Program-made: the position numbers and the translations under genes
NCBI RefSeq assembly: GCF_000177075.1
Contig: NZ_ADEG01000111.1
Coordinates: forward strand, 1-47,274
Source: Hoylesella buccalis ATCC 35310
Lineage (GTDB): Bacteria; Bacteroidota; Bacteroidia; Bacteroidales; Bacteroidaceae
Reading direction: 5' to 3'
DNA length: 47,274 nt
In this document: positions 25,653 through 33,324 of the stretch, in pieces
Layout of the letters: the number at the start of each line of letters is the position of its first letter
Position numbering within the stretch: the stretch's first letter is position 1
The notes under the pieces: model-generated
The model's database searches: none
The model's input: the letters and a program-made list of their open reading frames with translations, nothing else
What the model was told of the DNA's origin: nothing

Positions 25653-25743
25653 CGTAGAGGCGTGATTTATCACGTTCCGCACACCCGCACGTCCCGCCAT
25701 TTTACCAACAACGTGGCGGAGCGTGATGAATCACGCCCCTACG
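25653..25743. repeat. REPIN-like inverted pair of palindromes
   Basis: A 28-base arm at 25653-25680 is the inverse complement of 25716-25743 with three mismatches. Each arm is itself palindromic (CGTGATTTATCACG and CGTGATGAATCACG). The 35-base centre is unrelated. There is no reading frame. Two inverted hairpins of this kind form a REPIN or small MITE-like unit. Confidence 0.75.
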
Positions 25744-25797
25744 ATGCTACAGTACAAACACAGTGGATTTTTTTTGGGTAGCAATAGGCTGCCGGTT

Positions 25798-25885
25798 CAA
25801 TCTCTTTGACTTTACCGTCCAAAGTCTATGCTATTGGAGGTCAAAGTCTATGCAATTGGAGGGGAAACTCAATGCTATTGCAACT
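25798..25885. repeat. 22-bp-period tandem repeat, four units
   Basis: Units start at 25798, 25820, 25842 and 25864. Units 2 and 3 share CAAAGTCTATGC and ATTGGAGG. Just before the array is CAATAGGCTGCCGG, similar to the left landmark region of the dispersed elements. No gene lies in 25490-26018. Confidence 0.8.
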
Positions 25886-26018
25886 GATTGAAATACAGAG
25901 AGAAACAGATGTCCAAAAACCGAAAGACGGAGAGGTCTTGACATGTTCCAAATGTAAAATGGAGTGAGGAAAGATACCCTCCCCTGGTTGGGATTCAGAA
26001 AAGGATAGTCGGCGCATG

Positions 26019-26963
26019 TCAAAGTTCAATTTTTGGTGGGCGAACAGGACGGGAGCCGGAAACTTTCTGGCTCATCTGCTCTACACAGTCGGCGATGTAT
26101 TGCTTGAAACGCTGGTCTTGCAGAACCTCGATGTCTTGGAACAAACCCAACACAAATCGGCCGATGCCCAGATAGCTGGCCACGTCGGCTTTGAAAATCC
26201 AGTGTTTCTCATCCTTCTCAGGAGCCAGAAAAGGATGCGACTGCGGGTACTCCTCGAGCAAAAGATTGTATGCCAACTGCCCCAAACGCAGTTTCACGGG
26301 CAGCTTTTCGTCGCCACTGAACATGAAAATATCCGTGAACAGGTCGCGGTGCTTAGCCTGGTTCATCCAAAATACATCCATCACCTCAACGCTCTTGATG
26401 CGCGACACCTTGAACGTTTTGCACATGTCCGACTGCATCTCGTAACACCGCACGTCCAAATCGTCGTTCATCAGCAGGTAGGGCTCCACCACGCGGTCGG
26501 AAACGGTCTTGCTGTGGGGCGACGAATAGCCCCTGAGCACCACGACGCTCTGTGTCTCCATGGCCTCTTTCAAGGTGCGCACGTTGTTGTGGATGCGCTT
26601 CAAAGCGGCTGGTGAGAACGACCCTTCCAAACTGTAATAGCGGTCGAGTTTGGTTTTAAGGGTCGCCAGGATAAGGTCTTTCTTGTTGCTGGCCTCCAGC
26701 ATTCGGCGCAGGTACGCGGCCTCTTCCTTGGTGAAAACAATGTTGTCGTGCAGTCGCCTGAAAAACTTACTATTGGGGTCCAGGCGGTAATAGGCTCCGG
26801 TCTTGATGACCTGAAACCCGCTGTTGCGAAGATAGTCGAGATAATAGTAGAGGTTGCGCCGCGTGACGTGAAGCCTGTCGGCCAACTGCTGGGCGGTGTA
26901 ATTGTTATTGTCGGTGAGCAACAGCAGCAGCTTGAGCTCGTTTCCGAATTTTTCTAATCGCAT
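26019..26963 (-). CDS. WYL-domain transcriptional regulator
   Basis: The 314-residue protein has an N-terminal HTH of the DeoR/HTH_11 type at about residues 8-60 (YTAQQLADRLHVTRRNLYYY). A central WYL region follows (VVEPYLLMNDDLDVRCYEM, VSRIKSVEVMDVF) with a C-terminal WCX-like extension. WYL domains sense nucleic-acid or nucleotide-like ligands in several phage-defence and DNA-damage regulators. The target genes here are unknown. No defence cassette is adjacent. An octamer repeat array lies in its leader. Confidence 0.88.
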   Translation of the reverse strand: MRLEKFGNELKLLLLLTDNNNYTAQQLADRLHVTRRNLYYYLDYLRNSGFQVIKTGAYYRLDPNSKFFRRLHDNIVFTKEEAAYLRRMLEASNKKDLILATLKTKLDRYYSLEGSFSPAALKRIHNNVRTLKEAMETQSVVVLRGYSSPHSKTVSDRVVEPYLLMNDDLDVRCYEMQSDMCKTFKVSRIKSVEVMDVFWMNQAKHRDLFTDIFMFSGDEKLPVKLRLGQLAYNLLLEEYPQSHPFLAPEKDEKHWIFKADVASYLGIGRFVLGLFQDIEVLQDQRFKQYIADCVEQMSQKVSGSRPVRPPKIEL

Positions 26964-26978
26964 GGGGAAAGAGGAATT

Positions 26979-27030
26979 GGTGAGTTTTTGAGTTTTTTAA
27001 GTTCTTAAGTTTTTAAGTTGGTGAGTTGAC
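26979..27030. repeat. octamer tandem repeat upstream of the WYL regulator
   Basis: The plus strand reads GGTGAGTT, TTTGAGTT, a 9-base unit, CTTAAGTT, TTTAAGTT, GGTGAGTT, GACGAGG. On the coding strand this is a (CAACTYAC/AACTTAAA)-type octamer array ending about 15 bases before the ATG, in the same place and orientation as at the glycosyltransferase gene. Confidence 0.7.
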
Positions 27031-27066
27031 GAGGATGTGTGCATGCTGGATTCCTCCTATAGCAGC

Positions 27067-27132
27067 AAGCTAAGCATTCAAGCATCAGAAGCCAACGCAT
27101 ATCAAGCTAAAGCACGCAATCTTATAAGACAA
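27067..27132. repeat. 22-bp-period tandem repeat, three degenerate units
   Basis: Units start at 27067, 27089 and 27111. Each begins with AAGC or AGC and has CGCA or AGCA-type steps at matching phase. Conservation is weak, but the period is the same as in the other arrays. Confidence 0.45.
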
Positions 27133-27172
27133 GACTGATGCAACGTGCATCAGTTGGACAAAAGGCAGTGCA

Positions 27173-27784
27173 TTAGAAATCTAAGGATAGCTCTGCACTG
27201 CCCAAAAGATTAAACGAACGGCGGTGATAGGGCGTGATGCCATACGCACGGATGGCCTCCCGGTGCTTTCGTGTGGGGTAGCCCATGTTCGATTGCCAGT
27301 CGTATTGCGGGTATTCTTGCGCCAGGCGGTCCATGTAATCATCCCGAAAAGTCTTGGCCAAGATGCTGGCTGCGGCGATGTCCTGGTACTTGCCGTCACC
27401 TTTTATAATAGTGGTGTAGGGCAAATCGTGATAAGGCGTAAAGCGGTTTCCGTCCACGATGATGGCCTGCGGGCGCGTGGTGAGCTGGTCCAACGCGCGG
27501 TGCATGGCCAGAAAACTGGCGCGCAGGATGTTAATTTCGTCAATCTCCTGCGGTGTTACCTCGCCCACTGCCCACGCCACGGCATCGTTGATAATGGCTT
27601 GGCGCAATGCGTCGCGCTTTTTGCGCGAGAGCTGTTTCGAATCGTTCAGGTCCGCATTGTCATAGTTGGGCGGCAGGATGACGGCGGCAGCGAACACACT
27701 TCCGGCCAAGCATCCACGCCCCGCCTCATCGCATCCAGCCTCGATGAGATTGGGGTAATAATGAGATTTCAAAGTGTTGTGCAT
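27173..27784 (-). CDS. rnhB: ribonuclease HII
   Basis: RNase HII cleaves the RNA strand of RNA-DNA hybrids and nicks at single ribonucleotides in DNA. The 203-residue protein shows DEAGRGCLAGSVFAAAV at residues 18-34 with the first catalytic Asp-Glu pair. LNDSKQLS, then TIIKGDGKY and AASILAKTFRDDYM with further catalytic residues, also follow the family. The length is normal. It is a single gene, divergent from a small unknown gene. Confidence 0.96.
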   Translation of the reverse strand: MHNTLKSHYYPNLIEAGCDEAGRGCLAGSVFAAAVILPPNYDNADLNDSKQLSRKKRDALRQAIINDAVAWAVGEVTPQEIDEINILRASFLAMHRALDQLTTRPQAIIVDGNRFTPYHDLPYTTIIKGDGKYQDIAAASILAKTFRDDYMDRLAQEYPQYDWQSNMGYPTRKHREAIRAYGITPYHRRSFNLLGSAELSLDF

Positions 27785-27868
27785 CCTCTACATGTGAAAT
27801 AAAGTTAACCTACAACAAGTATTAACAACCTTTGTTTGGTGTGGAAAAATGAGTTCCAACTCTTGTCG

Positions 27869-27876
27869 TACTTTTG
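27869..27876 (+). promoter_or_regulatory. -7 element of the small gene at 27917
   Basis: TACTTTTG matches TAnnTTTG perfectly. It lies after the first possible start (27836), so translation should begin at 27893 or 27917. The -33 region is poor. Confidence 0.5.
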
Positions 27877-27916
27877 CCGTATCAAACAGAACATGAACCA
27901 TCAAATACGAACGACA

Positions 27917-28192
27917 ATGGAAAAGAACATTCTTTTATCAGAAAGCACACCCTCGGCACGTTTCAATTATCAGCACGTCATCGGAAAATTATTGATGCCG
28001 ATAGAACTTTTGCGGCGTTATTACGCCAAAGTGATGGAACGTGATGTGAACACGAGGCAGACGCTGTTGCTGCTGAATGCCCAACTGGCATTCGTGATGA
28101 CCGTGTTTCCCATCGAAGCGCCGTTCGCCGTGCGCGTGGTTTGCTGCCTATGGCTGCTGAACGCCTTGTGGAAATGCAAGCAAGTGTTCTGA
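27917..28192 (+). CDS. small conserved-looking protein of unknown function
   Basis: A 91-residue protein beginning MEKNILLSESTPSARFNYQ. The frame opens at 27836, but the -7 element at 27869-27876 favours 27917 (27893 is possible). Basic and amphipathic in the first half (MPIELLRRYYAKVMERDVN), it ends in a hydrophobic part with FVMTVFPIEAPFAVRVVCCL that could be a membrane segment. I do not recognise a family. It fills the space between rnhB and sufS and converges on sufS with no gap (28192/28193), so the two transcripts must overlap at their 3' ends. Confidence 0.65.
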   Translation: MEKNILLSESTPSARFNYQHVIGKLLMPIELLRRYYAKVMERDVNTRQTLLLLNAQLAFVMTVFPIEAPFAVRVVCCLWLLNALWKCKQVF

Positions 28193-29407
28193 TTAGAACA
28201 TCCGACTGACGCGCTCAATGCCCGCAACCAGTTGGTCTACCTCTTCGCGTGTGTTGTACAAAGCGAAGGAGGCGCGCGCTGTTCCCAAAACACCCAACCG
28301 CTGCATCAGCGGCTGCGCGCAGTGGTGCCCCGTGCGGATGGCGATGCCGAGCCTATCCAACAAGGTGCCCATGTCCATGTGGTGAATGTGTCCAACCTGA
28401 AAGCTGATGACCGCATCACGATGGGCCGCCTCTCCGAAGATGCGCATCCCGGGAATGGTTTGCATGCGCTCAAGTGCGTAAGCGGTCAGCTCGTGTTCAT
28501 GCTTGGCTATGTTGTCCATGCCTAAGGATGACAGGTAATCGAGTGCAACGGCCAACCCATGCGTGGCAATGTAGTCGGGTGTACCCGCCTCGAACTTCAA
28601 TGGTGGCCGCTCGAAAGAAACCTTGTCGAACGACACATGGCTGATCATCTCGCCTCCTCCCTGATAGGGTGGCAAACGGTCGAGCCATTCTTCCTTACCA
28701 TACAGCACACCAATGCCCGTGGGGCCATATGCTTTGTGGCCGCTGAAAACAAAGAAATCGCAATCAATGTCTTGCATGTCCACCTTGAAGTGGGGCGCAC
28801 TCTGCGCACCGTCTATCACCACCGGCACGCCATGGGCATGCGCCGTGGCCGTCATCTGCTTTACAGGATTGACGGTACCCAGCACGTTGCTCACCTGCGT
28901 GAGGCTCACCAGTTTGGTCTTGTTGGTAAACAACTTTTCGTATTCGTCGAGCATCAGCTCCCCCGTATCGGTCATCGGAATCACTTTGAGCACGATGCCC
29001 CTTTGCTGAGCTTGCAGCTGCCACGGCACAATGTTGGAATGATGCTCCATGGCAGACACGATTACTTCATCGCCTTCGTGCATGAACGCCTGACAATAGG
29101 TGGCGGCGATGAGGTTCAAACCCTCGGTGGTGCCCCGGGTGAAAACCACCTCAGCGGCCGAGCGGGCATTGATGAAGCGGCGCACCGTCTCGCGGGCAGC
29201 CTCGTGAAGATCGGTGGCCTGCTGCGACATCCAATGCACGCCGCGGTGGACGTTGGCGTTGACGTTGAGGTATTCGTCACGCATGGCATCCAACACGCAC
29301 AAGGGTTTCTGCGTGGTGGCCGCATTATCCAGGTAAATTAAAGGCTTGTCATAGACCTTTCGGGAGAGGATGGGAAAATCCTGACGGATGGAAGAAATAT
29401 CGTACAT
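28193..29407 (-). CDS. sufS: SufS-type cysteine desulfurase
   Basis: SufS takes sulfur from cysteine and supplies it to the SufBCD scaffold. The start at 29407 gives 404 residues (MYDISSIRQDFPILSRKVYD). The upstream frame to 29566 overlaps sufD and is not family sequence. The PLP lysine is in FSGHKAYGPTGIGVLYG. The active cysteine is in TGHHCAQPLMQRLG, the group II desulfurase pattern. It is the last gene of sufBCDS, 152 bases after sufD. No sufE or sufU partner is in the window. Confidence 0.95.
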   Translation of the reverse strand: MYDISSIRQDFPILSRKVYDKPLIYLDNAATTQKPLCVLDAMRDEYLNVNANVHRGVHWMSQQATDLHEAARETVRRFINARSAAEVVFTRGTTEGLNLIAATYCQAFMHEGDEVIVSAMEHHSNIVPWQLQAQQRGIVLKVIPMTDTGELMLDEYEKLFTNKTKLVSLTQVSNVLGTVNPVKQMTATAHAHGVPVVIDGAQSAPHFKVDMQDIDCDFFVFSGHKAYGPTGIGVLYGKEEWLDRLPPYQGGGEMISHVSFDKVSFERPPLKFEAGTPDYIATHGLAVALDYLSSLGMDNIAKHEHELTAYALERMQTIPGMRIFGEAAHRDAVISFQVGHIHHMDMGTLLDRLGIAIRTGHHCAQPLMQRLGVLGTARASFALYNTREEVDQLVAGIERVSRMF

Positions 29408-29559
29408 AGAATGAAATTGTATGGATGGGACTGGCCGCAAGGTCGATTGGAACCCACTGTCGGTTGGGCCAGTCACGAATGATTGGTTTGAACGTTCACG
29501 AAAAAACCTCCGCCCAAGTTTGCTTTTGAAAGCACTTGGGGGAGGCAATGATGGGCTAA

Positions 29560-30903
29560 TTAACAATTTCTACATCCCGCACACTTGTCGAGTTCGCCTC
29601 TGAAGCGCTTCTCAACCAAGTAGTGCAGACGGTCTTTCAACGGTTCGAGCTGCATGCTGTCGACCACCTCATTGATGAAAGCAAACTCCAACAACAGCTT
29701 GGCTTCCTGCTCACTGATGCCGCGCTGGCGCATGTAGAACATGGCCTGGTCGTTGAGTTGACCCACGGTAGAACCATGACCACATTTCACATCATCGGCA
29801 TAAATCTCCAACTCAGGCTGCGTGTACATGCGTGCCTGCTTCGTGGTGCAGAGGTTTTGGTTGCGCATCTCCGAGTTGGTCTTCTGCGCTCCCTTCTCTA
29901 CAAGCACCCTACCGGCGAAGGCTCCCGTGGCCTGCCCATCGAGAACATACTTGTACAGTTCATGACTTTCGCAGTGAGGCACGGCATGACGGATGAACGT
30001 GTTGTTGTCCACATGCTGCTTCTTGTCAGCAATGACACATCCGTTACAGCAACAAGACGCCCCTTCGCCACGGAACACCAAATTGAGTTGGTTGCGCGTA
30101 ATGCCATTGTGCAAGGTTAGCACGTTGTGATTGAAGTGGCTGTTGGCCTGCTGTTCCACATACACGTTGCTCACACGGGTATTGTGTTCGTGCGTTTCCT
30201 CCATGCAATAAAGGTCGAGCGAGGCATTCTCGCCCACATAAGCCTCGATTACTTGCGTGGCCAGAAAATGCTTATCGTCCATGGTGTGGTCGCAGAAAAG
30301 GAACTTGGCCTCGGCTCCTTCATCCAGCACAATGAGCACTCGTCGGTTCACCATCAGGTCAACATCCGAGCGAAGGAGGTTCACCACCTGGACAGCACGG
30401 TCAATCTTAACCCGCTTGGGCACATAGATGAAGAGGCCATCTTGCGCCAACATGGTGTTCAGTGCCGTGATGGCATCGTCCTTTGTCTCGGCCAGTTGGG
30501 CATAATACTTGCTCACCAATTGCGGATGCGTGTTGGCCACCTTCTGCAAAGAGTCGACGATGACGCCTTCGGGCAGTGTCGCTTTGGGCAGCGCCTTGGC
30601 GTGGAAAGCGTCGTTGACGATGAAGTAAAGCGAAGTACTCAAGTTGGGTACGCTGCACTTGAAAGCCTCATAGGGTTTTACGGGGATATCCAGCCGGTTG
30701 AGGTTCAATCCATAATTGGGTTCAAACAGCGCCGCCATATCCGTATAGCGATAGCGTTCGACCTTGCGTGAGGGGAAGCCTTGGCGCTTAAAATCTTCGA
30801 AAGCAGCGTCACGAACGTCGTTCATCACGGGCGAACCATGCTGAAAGATCATGGCGCGGGCATCCGCATACAGGTCGACATATTGTTTCTCACTGTTCAT
30901 CAT
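29560..30903 (-). CDS. sufD: Fe-S cluster assembly protein SufD
   Basis: SufD is the non-catalytic partner of SufB in the SufBC2D scaffold. The 447-residue protein has the beta-helix core of the SufBD family (NTRVSNVYVEQQANSHFNHN, ATGAFAGRVLVEKGAQKT, CGHGSTVGQLNDQAMFYMRQ). An unusual cysteine-rich end CAGCRNC is notable. The start codon overlaps the sufC stop (ATGA type), so translation is coupled. A second ATG follows at 30900. Confidence 0.94.
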   Translation of the reverse strand: MMNSEKQYVDLYADARAMIFQHGSPVMNDVRDAAFEDFKRQGFPSRKVERYRYTDMAALFEPNYGLNLNRLDIPVKPYEAFKCSVPNLSTSLYFIVNDAFHAKALPKATLPEGVIVDSLQKVANTHPQLVSKYYAQLAETKDDAITALNTMLAQDGLFIYVPKRVKIDRAVQVVNLLRSDVDLMVNRRVLIVLDEGAEAKFLFCDHTMDDKHFLATQVIEAYVGENASLDLYCMEETHEHNTRVSNVYVEQQANSHFNHNVLTLHNGITRNQLNLVFRGEGASCCCNGCVIADKKQHVDNNTFIRHAVPHCESHELYKYVLDGQATGAFAGRVLVEKGAQKTNSEMRNQNLCTTKQARMYTQPELEIYADDVKCGHGSTVGQLNDQAMFYMRQRGISEQEAKLLLEFAFINEVVDSMQLEPLKDRLHYLVEKRFRGELDKCAGCRNC

Positions 30904-31649
30904 TCTGCCTCCGCCTTAATCCAGTCGTACCCTTTGTCTTCGATTTCCCTGGCCAATTCAGGCCCTCCGGTCTTCACAATGCGTCCATTGAATAGCACAT
31001 GAACGATGTCGGGCTTGATTAAATCGAGCAAACGGTCGTAATGTGTGATGACAATGGTGCTGGTATCGGGCCTCTTCAGCTTGTTGACACCTTCGGCAAC
31101 TATGCGCAGCGCATCTACATCCAAGCCCGAATCCGTCTCATCGAGAATGGAGAGCGTGGGCTCGAGCATCGCCATTTGGAAGATTTCGTTACGCTTCTTC
31201 TCTCCGCCACTGAATCCCTCGTTCACACTGCGGTTGGACAGTTTACTGTCTAACTCAACCACCTTTCGCTTTTCCTTCATCAACTTGATGAAGTCGCCGG
31301 CACTCATCGGCTCCTGTCCTTGATACTTTCGCTTCTCGTTGATGGCTGCCCGCATGAAATTAGTCATGGACACACCGGGGATTTCCACGGGATATTGGAA
31401 AGAGAGAAACAATCCCTCGTGTGCGCGATCTTCTGGCGGCATGGCCAACAGGTCTTTGCCATTGAATGTCACTTCGCCCTGCGTAACCTCGTACATCGGA
31501 TTGCCCACAAGCACTGCGCTCAAGGTACTCTTGCCCGAACCGTTAGGTCCCATGATGGCATGTACTTCTCCTGTCTTGATGACAAGATTGATTCCTTTCA
31601 ATATTTCTTTGCCGTTGATGGTGGCATGTAAATTCTTTACCTCTAACAT
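30900..31649 (-). CDS. sufC: Fe-S cluster assembly ATPase SufC
   Basis: SufC is the ABC-type ATPase that drives SufBCD. The start at 31649 (MLEVKNLHATINGKEILKG) gives 249 residues. The frame reaches 31682 but overlaps the sufB stop. Walker A is GPNGSGKST, the signature is FSGGEKKRNEI, and the Walker B segment is LSILDETDSGLDVD. It follows sufB with a gap of 25 bases and overlaps sufD. Confidence 0.96.
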   Translation of the reverse strand: MLEVKNLHATINGKEILKGINLVIKTGEVHAIMGPNGSGKSTLSAVLVGNPMYEVTQGEVTFNGKDLLAMPPEDRAHEGLFLSFQYPVEIPGVSMTNFMRAAINEKRKYQGQEPMSAGDFIKLMKEKRKVVELDSKLSNRSVNEGFSGGEKKRNEIFQMAMLEPTLSILDETDSGLDVDALRIVAEGVNKLKRPDTSTIVITHYDRLLDLIKPDIVHVLFNGRIVKTGGPELAREIEDKGYDWIKAEAE

Positions 31650-31674
31650 AATGATTCTTTTGTTATAAATCGGT

Positions 31675-33126
31675 TTATCCAACGGTTCCCTCCAGCGAGA
31701 CGGAAAGCAACTTTTGCGCCTCGACAGCGAACTCCATCGGCAACTTGTTTAATACTTCCTTGGCATATCCATTGACAATCAGGCCAACGGCATCTTCAGT
31801 AGGAATGCCTCGTTGATTGCAATAAAACAGCTGGTCTTCACTGATTTTGCTCGTCGTAGCCTCATGCTCAACGATGGCACTGTCGTTATGAATGTCCATG
31901 TAGGGGAACGTATGGGCACCACATTCGCTTCCCAACAGCAGGCTGTCGCACGAGCTGTAGTTGCGCGCATTGTCAGCATTGGCGGTTGCACGAACCAATC
32001 CTCGATAGGAGTTCTGGCTGTGTCCGGCACTGATTCCCTTTGAAATGATGGTACTCGTGGTGTTCTTTCCCATGTGAATCATCTTCGTACCCGTGTCGGC
32101 TTCTTGATGATGATTGGTCACCGCCACCGAATAGAACTCGGCCTGCGAGCCGTCTCCACGCAAGATACAAGATGGATATTTCCATGTAATGGCGCTACCT
32201 GTTTCAACTTGCGTCCACGAGAGCTTGGAGTTGACTCCCCGACAATCGCCCCTTTTGGTGACTAAGTTGAGCACTCCGCCCTTACCATGTTCATCTCCGG
32301 GGTACCAATTCTGTACGGTTGAGTATTTTACCTCGGCATTGTTCATCACGATGATTTCCACGATTGCGGCATGAAGTTGATTCTCATCGCGCATCGGAGC
32401 GGTACATCCTTCGAGATAACTCACATACGCATCGTCTTCAGCCACTATCAACGTTCGTTCAAACTGTCCGGTATTACGCGCGTTGATGCGGAAATACGAA
32501 CTTAACTCCATGGGACAGCGCACGCCTTTGGGGATGAAAACGAACGAGCCATCACTGAAAACGGCACTATTCAGGGCTGCGAAGAAATTGTCATGATAAG
32601 GAACTACCGTGCCTAAGTACTGACGCACCAAGGCAGAATGCTCCTTGATAGCCTCACCCATGGAACAGAAGATGACGCCTTTCTCCTTCAGCTTTTCCTT
32701 GAAGGTGGTCTTCACAGACACAGAGTCCATGATGGCATCAACGGCCGTTCCACTAAGTGCCAACCGTTCTTCCAATGGAATGCCCAGCTTGTCGAATGTT
32801 TTCTCCAGTTCCGGATCAAGCTCTTTGTTGGCCGGTTTCTTCGCCATTGGGTCGGCATAATAGGAGATTTCTTGGTAATTAATGTCGGGCAACGTCACAT
32901 GTCCCCATGAGGGTTGTGTCATTGTCAGCCAATGTCGATACGCTTTCAGGCGAAATTCGAGCATCCATTCCGGCTCTCCTTTCTTGTCGGAAATGAGCCG
33001 AATGACATCCTCATTAAGCCCCTTCTCTATAATCTCGGTATGAACGTCAGTGGTAAAGCCAAACTCGTACTTCTGTTCGGTCAGCTTTCTGACGTATTCG
33101 TTGTTCGTGTTATTTACTTCTTCCAT
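31675..33126 (-). CDS. sufB: Fe-S cluster assembly protein SufB
   Basis: SufB is the main scaffold on which the Fe-S cluster forms. The protein is 483 residues from 33126 ([20 protein letters not shown]); a start at 33159 would add 11 residues. Conserved stretches include [40 protein letters not shown] and SDSLLLG-type [17 protein letters not shown]. The C-terminal [20 protein letters not shown] is also typical. It is the first gene of sufBCDS, with octamer repeats in its leader. Confidence 0.95.
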   Translation of the reverse strand: MEEVNNTNNEYVRKLTEQKYEFGFTTDVHTEIIEKGLNEDVIRLISDKKGEPEWMLEFRLKAYRHWLTMTQPSWGHVTLPDINYQEISYYADPMAKKPANKELDPELEKTFDKLGIPLEERLALSGTAVDAIMDSVSVKTTFKEKLKEKGVIFCSMGEAIKEHSALVRQYLGTVVPYHDNFFAALNSAVFSDGSFVFIPKGVRCPMELSSYFRINARNTGQFERTLIVAEDDAYVSYLEGCTAPMRDENQLHAAIVEIIVMNNAEVKYSTVQNWYPGDEHGKGGVLNLVTKRGDCRGVNSKLSWTQVETGSAITWKYPSCILRGDGSQAEFYSVAVTNHHQEADTGTKMIHMGKNTTSTIISKGISAGHSQNSYRGLVRATANADNARNYSSCDSLLLGSECGAHTFPYMDIHNDSAIVEHEATTSKISEDQLFYCNQRGIPTEDAVGLIVNGYAKEVLNKLPMEFAVEAQKLLSVSLEGTVG

Positions 33127-33190
33127 AAATGTAAATGCAGGAACTCCCTGATGTTTCATGGACGCCCCTGCAATAGATGATATGATTAGT

Positions 33191-33323
33191 TTGTTAGTTG
33201 ACGAGTTTACAAGTTAACGAGTTGACGAGTTGTTGGTGCTCAAGGGTTCATAAATTGAAGTATTTACGAACTCAAAAACCTATCAACTCACAAACTTATC
33301 AACTCAAAACTCACACGCTCAAA
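33191..33323. repeat. two opposed octamer arrays between infB and sufB
   Basis: From 33191 the plus strand reads GTTGACGA-type octamers (GTTGACGA, GTTTACAA, GTTAACGA, GTTGACGA). From about 33270 it reads the inverse (CAACTCAC, AAACTTAT, CAACTCAA). The two halves can pair into a long imperfect hairpin in the transcript between infB and sufB. CAAACTTA at 33291-33298 also fits a minus-strand -7 element for sufB, though in such simple sequence this may be chance. Confidence 0.7.
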
Positions 33324-33324
33324 C

